This document shows positions 1 to 5,911 of a stretch of 6,020 nucleotides of DNA, piece after piece. Numbering within the stretch: position 1 is the stretch's first letter; each line of letters starts with the position of its first letter. The notes under the pieces are model-generated. The model was not told the origin of the DNA. It saw nothing but the letters and a program-made list of their open reading frames with translations, and did no database searches. Source of the stretch: an uncultured Lachnospiraceae bacterium (GTDB taxonomy: Bacteria > Bacillota > Clostridia > Lachnospirales > Lachnospiraceae); contig CADCPJ010000313.1 of the NCBI GenBank assembly GCA_902803245.1, positions 1 through 6,020 on the forward strand, written 5' to 3'. Both the position numbers and the translations under genes were made by a program.

Positions 1-8
1 AATAAGCT

Positions 9-383
9 TCAGATCTCCTTCTTCCAGAGGCCGTGCAGATTGCAGTACTCGTAGGCCGCGACAGCCTTCTCGCCCTCTGCAAGATGGAACTTCGCGCAGG
101 GCTTCTCGCCGGGCTTCAGATAGCGGACCTGGACACCATTTTCCGTCTCCAGTGCGATCCACTGGATATAGTGCGCATCCATCATGGGGTGCTCCGCTTC
201 TCCTACCTCAACAGTAACGATCCCGCCCTGGGCGCTCACAACCGGCACGTGCTTCTCAAGAGCGCCATCCGTAGCTCCCGCTTTCAGAAGCGTCATTTCC
301 TTTCCGCAGCAATGCGGGATGCAGCCCGAATCGATCATAGTCATCAGCATCTTTCCACACAGTTCACACTTAAATACTTTCAT
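9..383 (-). CDS. dfx: Desulfoferrodoxin (class I-type superoxide reductase)
   Basis: A 124-aa cytoplasmic iron protein that reduces superoxide to hydrogen peroxide without making oxygen, taking electrons from rubredoxin-like donors (family knowledge). Seen in the sequence: an N-terminal desulforedoxin-like domain with the four cysteine ligands C6, C9, C25 and C26 (CELC and CC), then the superoxide reductase domain. The catalytic Fe ligands are all in place: H45 in EKHVPVV, H65 in HPM, H71 in HYIQW, and C114 and H117 in CNLHGLW. The E43-K44 pair corresponds to the residues that assist catalysis. Length is normal for the family and no key residue is missing. The start is fixed by AAGGAGG (plus-strand 389-395), 5 nt upstream of ATG. 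It lies 143 bp downstream of ugd in the same direction but has its own plausible promoter, so it is probably a separate unit. Confidence 0.96.
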   Translation of the reverse strand: MKVFKCELCGKMLMTMIDSGCIPHCCGKEMTLLKAGATDGALEKHVPVVSAQGGIVTVEVGEAEHPMMDAHYIQWIALETENGVQVRYLKPGEKPCAKFHLAEGEKAVAAYEYCNLHGLWKKEI

Positions 384-433
384 GGCAGCCTCCTTAACTT
401 ATATCTTCTCTTCTTAAAACGCAGGTAAACTAT

Positions 434-442
434 ATTCTATCA
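434..442 (-). promoter_or_regulatory. Extended -10 promoter for dfx
   Basis: On the minus strand the sequence reads TGATAGAAT, an extended -10 element (TGnTATAAT-like), about 50 bp before the dfx start codon. A -35 box at the usual 17-bp spacing would fall near 457-462, inside palindrome copy 1, and has no consensus match there (TGTCCC), which fits an extended -10 type promoter. Prediction from sequence only. Confidence 0.45.
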
Positions 443-447
443 CAAAT

Positions 448-476
448 GTGACATTGGGGACAGTCCCCATTGTCAC
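448..476. repeat. 29-bp palindrome, copy 1
   Basis: First of three copies of a 29-bp inverted repeat. The plus strand reads GTGACATTGGGGAC, a central A, then GTCCCCATTGTCAC: 14-nt arms matching at 13 of 14 positions with a single T:T mismatch. In the plus direction it is followed by a T run (478-483), giving a terminator shape, but no plus-strand gene precedes it. On the minus strand it lies between the end of ugd and the dfx promoter, so it could end or stabilise the ugd message. It differs from copies 2 and 3 at the central base when put in the same orientation. Confidence 0.9.
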
Positions 477-526
477 GTTTTTTCAAAACAATCGCGGCAA
501 TGCCATGTCCCCGGTCTGCCGGCTGA

Positions 527-2020
527 TCAATCTCTCCGGAACAGGTCTCTCGTATAGACCTTGTCCTTCACGTCGTCCAGCACCGAGTCATAGCGGTTCG
601 CAATGATGCAGCCGCACATCTTCTTAAACCTCTTCAGATCATTGACCACAGCGGATCCGAAGAAGGTCGACCCGTCCGGAAGCGTCGGCTCGTAGATCAC
701 AACCGCTGCGCCCTTGGCCTTGATGCGCTTCATGACGCCCTGAATCGAGGACTGGCGGAAGTTGTCGCTGTTGCTCTTCATCGTCAGGCGGTACACGCCG
801 ACTATGACCTCCTTCTGCCTGCTCTCCCGCACTGCCGAGTAAGAGTCGCCCTTTCCGTAAGCTCCGGCGATCTCGAGGACGCGAAATGCGATGAAGTCTT
901 TCCTGGTGCGGTTGGATTCCACAATGGCCTGGATCAGGTTCTCCGGCACATCCTTGTAGTTTGCCAGAAGCTGCTTCGTGTCCTTGGGCAGGCAGTAGCC
1001 GCCGTAGCCAAACGAGGGATTGTTGTAAAAATCGCCCACGCGGGGATCAAGGCAGACGCCTTTGATGACGGAAGCCGTATCCAGATGCTTCACCTCCGCA
1101 TACGTGTCCAGCTCGTTGAAATAGGACACTCGGAGCGCCAGATAGGTATTGACGAAGAGTTTGGTGGCCTCGGCCTCCGTGGTCTCCATGAAGAGGATCG
1201 GGATCGAGCTCTTGATCGCGCCCTGATTTAACAGCGCGGCAAATACCTGCGCGGGCTCAGCATTTGCCTCATCCCTTCCCACGATAATCCGGCTTGGGTA
1301 GAGATTGTCATAGAGGGCCTTCGATTCCCTCAGGAACTCCGGACTGAAAATGATATTGTCCATCCCCATCTTCTTCCGGACAGACACAGTATAGCCGACG
1401 GGTATCGTGGACTTGATCACCACGGTCGGCTTCTTCTCTCTCTCCGCCGTCACGTCCCGGATGATGCCAAGCACGCTTTCAACCGCCGAGCAGTCGAAGT
1501 AATTCGTCTTCGGGTCATAATTGGTGGGAGCGGCAACGACGATAAAGTCCGCGTCGGCATAGGCGGACGCCGCGTCCAGGGTGGCTCTTAAGCTCAGTCC
1601 CCGCTCCTTATGCTCCGCCATGTATTTCTCGATGTACTCGTCATGAATCGGGCTCTGCCAGTTGTTGATCATCCCGACTTTCTCCGGAATGATATCCACG
1701 GCTGTCACATCGTTGTGCTGCGACAGGAGCATCGCGATCGAAAGGCCGACATAACCGGTCCCCGCAACCGCAACCTTCATTCTCCCGACCCGAGAGGTCT
1801 CCTCAACATCTTCCACGATGACATCGGAGGGCCGGAAGTCCAGCACCTCCGAGAGCGCGAGCAGCTGGTCAACGGACGGGCATAAGTCACAGGACTCGAG
1901 CCTCGAAAGGACGGATCGGCTGATATTCGTGCGCTCCGAGAGAGCGCTTTGGGACAGCTTCATGGCCTTTCTCCGGCTGGTCATGATTCCGGCAAGCAGT
2001 TCCGGCGACAAGTGTTTCAT
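527..2020 (-). CDS. ugd: UDP-glucose 6-dehydrogenase with N-terminal XRE-type HTH domain
   Basis: A 497-aa protein. Residues about 8-68 form a Cro/C1 (XRE) helix-turn-helix, with [10 protein letters not shown] (23-32) as helix 2 and [11 protein letters not shown] (34-44) as recognition helix. From M81 on it follows the short E. coli-type Ugd: Rossmann GTGYVG (87-92), [11 protein letters not shown] (165-175), KSTIPVG (203-209), PEFLRES (227-233), K287 and N291 in the central helix, catalytic C343 in [14 protein letters not shown] with D347, and a C-terminal UDP-binding domain ending KVYTRDLF. It oxidises UDP-glucose to UDP-glucuronate with two NAD+, feeding capsule, exopolysaccharide or wall polymers. 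E. coli Ugd is about 388 aa, so the extra length is the HTH plus roughly 18 residues near 385-403. The start has AGGAGG (2028-2033) with 7-nt spacing; M81 lacks a well-spaced site, so the fusion looks genuine. The HTH suggests DNA binding or self-regulation (inference). No polysaccharide cluster is visible beside it. Confidence 0.95.
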   Translation of the reverse strand: MKHLSPELLAGIMTSRRKAMKLSQSALSERTNISRSVLSRLESCDLCPSVDQLLALSEVLDFRPSDVIVEDVEETSRVGRMKVAVAGTGYVGLSIAMLLSQHNDVTAVDIIPEKVGMINNWQSPIHDEYIEKYMAEHKERGLSLRATLDAASAYADADFIVVAAPTNYDPKTNYFDCSAVESVLGIIRDVTAEREKKPTVVIKSTIPVGYTVSVRKKMGMDNIIFSPEFLRESKALYDNLYPSRIIVGRDEANAEPAQVFAALLNQGAIKSSIPILFMETTEAEATKLFVNTYLALRVSYFNELDTYAEVKHLDTASVIKGVCLDPRVGDFYNNPSFGYGGYCLPKDTKQLLANYKDVPENLIQAIVESNRTRKDFIAFRVLEIAGAYGKGDSYSAVRESRQKEVIVGVYRLTMKSNSDNFRQSSIQGVMKRIKAKGAAVVIYEPTLPDGSTFFGSAVVNDLKRFKKMCGCIIANRYDSVLDDVKDKVYTRDLFRRD

Positions 2021-2022
2021 TG

Positions 2023-2136
2023 GGAATCCTCCTGTTTATACGGCAATGGCAGCCAAGCCGCGCCATTCTCCTTTTTTATTCAGCAATGCATGTAAAGCTA
2101 TGCCATTCTGCTGTTTATTCAGCAGAGTCTGTAAAG
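2023..2136. repeat. Degenerate ~40-bp tandem repeat in ugd leader (about three units)
   Basis: Three head-to-tail units can be aligned: about 2023-2061, 2062-2101 and 2102-2136. Units two and three match at 29 of 36 aligned columns (GCCATTCT, TTTATTCAGCA and TGTAAAG are shared). Unit one is more diverged but keeps CCT, TTTAT, GGCAATG and AAG in register. Unit one contains the ugd ribosome binding site. In the sense direction of ugd each unit reads roughly CTTTACA, five bases, TGCTGAATAAA, then an AGGAG-like stretch. No convincing -35/-10 pair was found in this leader. Confidence 0.7.
2107..2126. promoter_or_regulatory. Perfect dyad in ugd leader, candidate operator or hairpin
   Basis: TCTGCTG, a 6-nt TTTATT loop, then CAGCAGA: a perfect 7-bp-arm inverted repeat in the third tandem unit, about 90 bp upstream of the ugd start. 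The corresponding segments of the other two units keep the left half in the ugd sense (TGCTG or TGCCG followed by ATAAA) but have decayed right halves. Its size is that of an XRE-type operator, and the protein encoded just downstream has an XRE domain, so autoregulation is a reasonable inference. It could equally be an RNA hairpin with no protein partner. Confidence 0.4.
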
Positions 2137-2150
2137 TGAAATGGGGATAT

Positions 2151-2179
2151 GTGACATTGGGGACTGTCCCCATTGTCAC
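2151..2179. repeat. 29-bp palindrome, copy 2 (overlaps kinase stop codon)
   Basis: Same palindrome as copy 1 but with central T on the plus strand: GTGACATTGGGGAC, T, GTCCCCATTGTCAC. It is identical, as reverse complement, to copy 3 over 29 bp, and the identity continues for six more bases (to 2185), giving 35 bp. The kinase TGA stop (2176-2178) lies inside it, so the last codons AAA AGG TGA of the kinase come from the shared sequence. On the minus strand it forms a strong hairpin right at the kinase stop but is not followed by a T run. Confidence 0.92.
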
Positions 2180-5028
2180 CTTTTCTCCTCCTCCGCCTCG
2201 TAGATCAGCTCGCCGAGCGTCTGGTACAGGTGCTCCGGCTCCACGGGCTTTGTCAGGTGGGCGTTCATCCCGGCCTGGAGAGATCTCTGCACGTCCTCGT
2301 CAAATGCATTTGCCGTCAGCGCAATGATCGGGATCTCCTTCGCATCGGGCCTTGAGAGCGCCCGGATCGCCGCGGCGGCCTCGAGTCCGTCCATTTCCGG
2401 CATCCTCACATCCATCAGGATCGCGCTGTAGGTGCCGGGCTCGCTGTCCGCAAACAGCTGAAGGGCAATCCGGCCGTTCTCCGCGTGGTCCGTCGCGACG
2501 TCTTCCATCTCGAGGATATCCATCATGATCTCGGCATTCATCTCAATGTCCTCAGCCAGAAGGACCTTCCGCCCGCTAAGGGGCGCGCGCTTCTTCTCCT
2601 TGAAGAGGCTCATGTTGTTCCGCCGCGCGATTCTCTCAAATTCCTCGACGATGTTCGCCGCAAAGAGAGGCTTGGCGAGGAAACTGTCCACGCCGACGCC
2701 GCGGGCGTCCTCCTCGATTTCATCCCAGTTATAGGCGGTCACAACGACGACCGTGCTCTCGGAGCCGTAGAACTCCCTGATCTTTCTGGATGTCTCAAGG
2801 CCGTTCATCTCCGGCATGTTCCAATCCATAAGGATCAGGTTGTACGGCGTCTGCTTCGTGTGCTGCACCTCCATCATGCGCAGCGCATCCGTGCCGGAAG
2901 TGCACACGTCCGCCATGATCCCCGCTTCATCCAGCACCATCCTCGCGTGCTCCGCCGCGATCTCGTCGTCGTCGACCACCAGAACATGCATCTTGCCAGG
3001 GTCGATCGAGTCCTCCCTCACGGGTCCCTCGTGCTCGCAGTTCCGCAGCGTCACGACAACAGTGAACGTGCTTCCCACGCCCTTCTCGGACTCAACGGAG
3101 ATGGTACCGTTCATTTCCTCGACAATTCTCCTCGAAATGGCCATCCCGAGTCCCGTGCTGCCGTACTTGTTCTTTGTCGTCCCGTCTTCCTGTGAAAATG
3201 GTTCAAAGATCTTCGGTATGTAATCCTTGTCCATGCCGATGCCCGTGTCCGTCACACGGAACCTCAGCGTCGACTGCTCCTCAAATTCCGCCGTCCTCTC
3301 GACAGTCATCGTGACACTGCCGGGGGCGTCCGTGAACTTGATGGCATTTGACAGGATGTTGATCAGAACTTCCTTCAGCTTCATGTCGTCGCCGATATAG
3401 TAGTCGTCGACTTTGCTGAGGATCCGGCACTCATAGGTGAGCTTCTTGTCCCTGCACTGGGACATCACCATGGTGTTGATCTGCTCCAGCATGGCGGCAA
3501 AGGAGAACTCCTCCCTCCTGATGGTCAGCCTTCCCGACTCGATGCGGCTCATGTCCAGGATGTCATTTATAAGAGCAAGCAGATGGCGCGCGCTGCTTCC
3601 GATATTCTCCAGGTACTCGCGCGTCTTCTCCGAGAGAGTTTCGTCCTGCAGGGCGAGATTGTCAAGTCCGATGATCGCATTCATGGGCGTCCGGATCTCG
3701 TGGCTCATGTTCGACAGGAAGGAGGTCTTCGCCGTGTTCGCGTGCTCCGCCATGTCGAGGGCATCCGCGAGGGCTTCATTTCTGGACAGCGCGTCGCGCA
3801 TCTCCGCGTCGATCTCGGTAAGTCCGATGCCGATGGCATGGACCAGGTGGTCGTCCCGGTCCTCCGCCCGGCGCACACCCGCCGCACGGATCATTTCATA
3901 GTATTCCCTTCCGTTCTGCACAGCCAGGTAGCGGTAGGCGATGATCGGCTCACTCGCCAGCCTCTGCCGGATGTTGTCGGGATCTATGAAGTTCAAGAAG
4001 CCCTCCCGGTACTTCTCCGTCACATGTTTCTCCGCATACCACTTCAGCCGCTCGGAATACGCAAAATGGCCCCCCACGGGAGTCTGCTCAGGATCATTCG
4101 GATCCCCGCGGTAGCACACGCAGTCGTCCTCGTCGAGATTCACGTGGTAGACGCACCGGTAGTCCGAGGCCATCGCAGTGATCATGTTGTTCGCCTGGGT
4201 GTTGGCGTTCGTCACGTAATAGCGGAGATCATTTCTCAAATTGGAAATGTGTTCCTCTAAAGCCAGTATGTCGTCGGACCGGTATTCCTCCACTTCATGT
4301 TCTTTTGTATAATCCGGAAACTCCTGCATGAGGGCGTCCATATCCCGTGCCAGGTCCTTCAGACTGACGATGATCGAGTCCATGCTCCTCATGAACTGCC
4401 CGGTCAGAATCAGAGTGAGCAGGATACTGATGAGGAGAAAGAGGACGCAGCCGATCATGACCGTCTTTTGAATCTGGCCGATATGCGTCTCATACCACTC
4501 CGCATTGAAATCCGCGGTGACGACAGCCACCACCTCTCCCTTGGAGTTGAACACCGGGCTGAAGGCGCTGTAAAACGTCCCCCACCTGTCATTGTACGGG
4601 ACTTCATCTACGGAAGGCTTCCCGAAGCTCGCCTCATTGAGCGCATCCGTATAGACGACCGGCGAGCCGAATTCACCGGGACTGACCGGATCCGGGTCAA
4701 TGCCGAATACGAAGGACTTGTCCCCCGTCTTCCGCACATAATAGATGTAATCCAGCTCGATATTGTCGAGGAAGCGCTTAAGCGTATCAAAGACCTCCTG
4801 ATATTCGGGTTTGTCCTTGTCCTCTGCCTTCAGATTCTCGAGGACGTCCCCGTCCAGCATGGCCGCCGCCGTATTGACGATATCCAGCATGCGCTCGTTG
4901 ATCTGGGTTTTCGTAGCGTTCCTCGCCTGCCGGATGACAATCATGCCGAGAGCCAGATTGGTCGTCAGCATGAACAGTGACACGAGCAGGATGGAGCGGA
5001 TCCGCAAACTCATCTTCTTACTCTTCAT
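2176..5028 (-). CDS. Membrane hybrid sensor histidine kinase with two receiver domains
   Basis: A 950-aa protein. TM1 is about 12-32, an extracytoplasmic Cache-like sensor about 35-187 (IYYVRKTGDKSFVFGIDPDP, WGTFYSAFSPVFNSKGEVVA), and TM2 about 188-210, followed by a HAMP-like linker. A possible PAS-like segment (about 285-395) precedes the kinase core: H-box SHEIRTPMNAIIGL with phospho-acceptor H443, N-box LINILSNAIKF (N561), G1 DTGIGMD (D594), F-box FEPF, and G2 GSTGLGMA (626-628). Two receivers follow: REC1 has DDD 686-688, D735, T764 and K786; REC2 has ED 826-827, D873, T905 and K927. All key residues are present, so both receivers should be phosphorylatable. No HPt or output domain is present, so an HPt partner encoded elsewhere is expected. 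The start has AAGGAA about 7 nt upstream. The upstream gap of 71 nt is mostly palindrome, so it may be co-transcribed with the secreted protein before it. The ligand cannot be inferred. Confidence 0.95.
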   Translation of the reverse strand: MKSKKMSLRIRSILLVSLFMLTTNLALGMIVIRQARNATKTQINERMLDIVNTAAAMLDGDVLENLKAEDKDKPEYQEVFDTLKRFLDNIELDYIYYVRKTGDKSFVFGIDPDPVSPGEFGSPVVYTDALNEASFGKPSVDEVPYNDRWGTFYSAFSPVFNSKGEVVAVVTADFNAEWYETHIGQIQKTVMIGCVLFLLISILLTLILTGQFMRSMDSIIVSLKDLARDMDALMQEFPDYTKEHEVEEYRSDDILALEEHISNLRNDLRYYVTNANTQANNMITAMASDYRCVYHVNLDEDDCVCYRGDPNDPEQTPVGGHFAYSERLKWYAEKHVTEKYREGFLNFIDPDNIRQRLASEPIIAYRYLAVQNGREYYEMIRAAGVRRAEDRDDHLVHAIGIGLTEIDAEMRDALSRNEALADALDMAEHANTAKTSFLSNMSHEIRTPMNAIIGLDNLALQDETLSEKTREYLENIGSSARHLLALINDILDMSRIESGRLTIRREEFSFAAMLEQINTMVMSQCRDKKLTYECRILSKVDDYYIGDDMKLKEVLINILSNAIKFTDAPGSVTMTVERTAEFEEQSTLRFRVTDTGIGMDKDYIPKIFEPFSQEDGTTKNKYGSTGLGMAISRRIVEEMNGTISVESEKGVGSTFTVVVTLRNCEHEGPVREDSIDPGKMHVLVVDDDEIAAEHARMVLDEAGIMADVCTSGTDALRMMEVQHTKQTPYNLILMDWNMPEMNGLETSRKIREFYGSESTVVVVTAYNWDEIEEDARGVGVDSFLAKPLFAANIVEEFERIARRNNMSLFKEKKRAPLSGRKVLLAEDIEMNAEIMMDILEMEDVATDHAENGRIALQLFADSEPGTYSAILMDVRMPEMDGLEAAAAIRALSRPDAKEIPIIALTANAFDEDVQRSLQAGMNAHLTKPVEPEHLYQTLGELIYEAEEEKR

Positions 5029-5048
5029 AGATCATTCCTTCGGAAAAG

Positions 5049-5077
5049 GTGACAATGGGGACAGTCCCCAATGTCAC
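5049..5077. repeat. 29-bp palindrome, copy 3, terminator-shaped
   Basis: Plus strand GTGACAATGGGGAC, A, GTCCCCAATGTCAC, i.e. the exact reverse complement of copy 2 (identity spans 5043-5077). Here the stem can extend outward with flanking G-C and A-T pairs: AAAAG on the left and CTTTTTT on the right. In the minus direction it follows the secreted protein gene and is followed by CTTTTCC, so it is a fair Rho-independent terminator or attenuator. It ends about 8 nt before the kinase ribosome binding site, which places a terminator-like hairpin in the kinase leader. Confidence 0.9.
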
Positions 5078-5099
5078 CTTTTTTCGGTATCAATCACTT

Positions 5100-5669
5100 T
5101 CACTTCTTAAGGTATTTGATCAATGCCTTTTTGGTTCTCTTCTTCAGCGCATTCCCCTTTGAAGCATTATTCATGGCCTTTTTGTACAGTTTATAGGAGA
5201 TCTCTTTCTCTTTGCCGTTTACCGTCTTTGTGGCGTGCTGCTCTTCGCCATGCTTGTAGCCGTAATACTTGCGCAGCTCCTTAAGCCCGTCTCCTTTCAG
5301 CTTGTAATCGATTCTCCAGCCGCCGTCGCCTTCACCAACTTCGTGGAAAGTCTTCTTTGCAGCATTGTAGTACATGGTATATTCGCAGTCATGGGAAACG
5401 ACCCTCACAACCTTGCCGCTCTTATATGCGTAAATATCAATCTGCGGCCCGCCTTTTTCATTGAAGATCATCAGTTCCGGCACGCCGTCGCCGTCAGCGT
5501 CCTCAACTGCAGAGGAGCTTCCCGCATAGACATCGACCTGCCCGTTCTCGATTGCGCTGACGTACGCTTTCCTGGCCTCTTTGGCTTTTGACGCTGCCAT
5601 GACCGGCAGGGACGTCAGCATAAGGACTGCAAATAAAACGGATAATACAATAAAGAAACGCTTTTTCAT
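5100..5669 (-). CDS. Small secreted protein with DxDGDG calcium-loop motif, function unknown
   Basis: A 189-aa protein starting MKKRFFIVLSVLFAV, with a clear Sec signal peptide and a likely signal peptidase I cut near V-M-A|A (about residue 25). There is no lipobox cysteine. The mature part contains DADGDGVPEL (57-66), an EF-hand/dockerin-like acidic loop of the kind found in secreted repeat proteins, followed by a beta-rich stretch (IDIYAYKSGKVVRVV) and a strongly basic C-terminus (KKRTKKALIKYLKK). One Ca2+ loop is visible and no catalytic motif. The start is set by AAAGGAGG with 5-nt spacing from ATG at 5667-5669. A longer reading frame extends upstream to 5867 but lacks a signal peptide at its start and crosses the predicted promoter. 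It lies 71 bp upstream of the sensor kinase in the same direction, so it might act with it at the cell surface (inference). I do not recognise a named family. Confidence 0.88.
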   Translation of the reverse strand: MKKRFFIVLSVLFAVLMLTSLPVMAASKAKEARKAYVSAIENGQVDVYAGSSSAVEDADGDGVPELMIFNEKGGPQIDIYAYKSGKVVRVVSHDCEYTMYYNAAKKTFHEVGEGDGGWRIDYKLKGDGLKELRKYYGYKHGEEQHATKTVNGKEKEISYKLYKKAMNNASKGNALKKRTKKALIKYLKK

Positions 5670-5709
5670 ATAGGCCTCCTTTGTATAAATGCATAAAATA
5701 TCTATAAAG

Positions 5710-5718
5710 ACTATACCA
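5710..5718 (-). promoter_or_regulatory. Extended -10 promoter for the secreted protein gene
   Basis: Minus strand reads TGGTATAGT (extended -10, TATAGT at 5710-5715), 40 bp upstream of the start codon and 30 bp upstream of its AGGAGG site. No clear -35 box at 16-18 bp. A TTGACC lies further upstream at an unsuitable distance. It may also drive the kinase gene if copy 3 of the palindrome does not stop transcription fully. Confidence 0.45.
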
Positions 5719-5792
5719 CATATTCCGTCACAGTAGTAGCACACTTGGTCAAAATCCCGGGGAGCCCTTGCCCTTAAATTCCGCCAGCCGCT

Positions 5793-5820
5793 TTCAAATG
5801 CGCAAAAATTACGGTATAAT
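5793..5820 (+). promoter_or_regulatory. Promoter for the rightward partial gene
   Basis: A perfect TATAAT at 5815-5820 with TTCAAA (4 of 6 to the -35 consensus) at 5793-5798 and 16-bp spacing. Transcription would start near 5827, leaving a leader of about 85 nt before the ATG at 5912. Divergent from the 5710 promoter, with about 75-80 bp between the two -10 boxes. Confidence 0.5.
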
Positions 5821-5845
5821 CGTGAAATAAAGCGATTCCATTCAT

Positions 5846-5864
5846 CTCCGGGATGATTCCGGAG
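5846..5864. other. Inverted repeat in the leader of the rightward gene
   Basis: CTCCGG, 7-nt loop, CCGGAG: a perfect 6-bp GC-rich stem shortly after the predicted start of transcription. No T run follows in either direction close by, so it is more like an operator or a leader hairpin than a terminator. Confidence 0.45.
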
Positions 5865-5869
5865 CATTT

Positions 5870-5894
5870 AAAAAATGGCCAGAGTTTCTGCCAT
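5870..5894 (-). terminator. Terminator-like hairpin on the antisense strand of a leader
   Basis: On the minus strand ATGGCAGA, AAC loop, TCTGGCCAT followed by T's: an 8-bp stem with one bulged base and a six-T run whose first T lies in the stem. No minus-strand gene is visible to its right in the window, so its role would be to stop antisense transcription, or it is only a leader hairpin of the plus-strand gene at 5912. Confidence 0.35.
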
Positions 5895-5911
5895 AAGTCG
5901 AGGTAAACACG

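Noticed and set aside
511..522. CCGG-TCTG-CCGG hairpin as ugd terminator
   Set aside because: Only a 4-bp stem and no adjacent T run on the minus strand.
1778..1780. Internal ATG (M81) as the true ugd start
   Set aside because: Only a weak GGGAG almost touching the ATG is present, whereas ATG 2018-2020 has a well-spaced AGGAGG and the upstream frame encodes a clear HTH.
2021..2150. A sigma-70 promoter for ugd
   Set aside because: TATAAA and TTTACA elements occur in the leader but none pair at 16-18 bp spacing, so I could not place a promoter with confidence.
2485..4980. Long plus-strand open frames (2485-3195, 3583-4260, 4297-4980)
   Set aside because: They are antisense to well-supported kinase domains, have His/Arg/Val-rich composition typical of reverse-strand shadows, and match no family.
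448..5077. CRISPR array from the three similar repeats
   Set aside because: Copies are 1.7-2.9 kb apart with genes between them, and orientation varies; there are no regular spacers or cas genes.
5670..5867. N-terminal extension of the secreted protein to an ATG at 5867
   Set aside because: The upstream 66 residues have no ribosome binding site that I can see, are rich in Trp/Cys/Arg, contain the predicted promoter, and would bury the signal peptide that follows a strong AAAGGAGG site.
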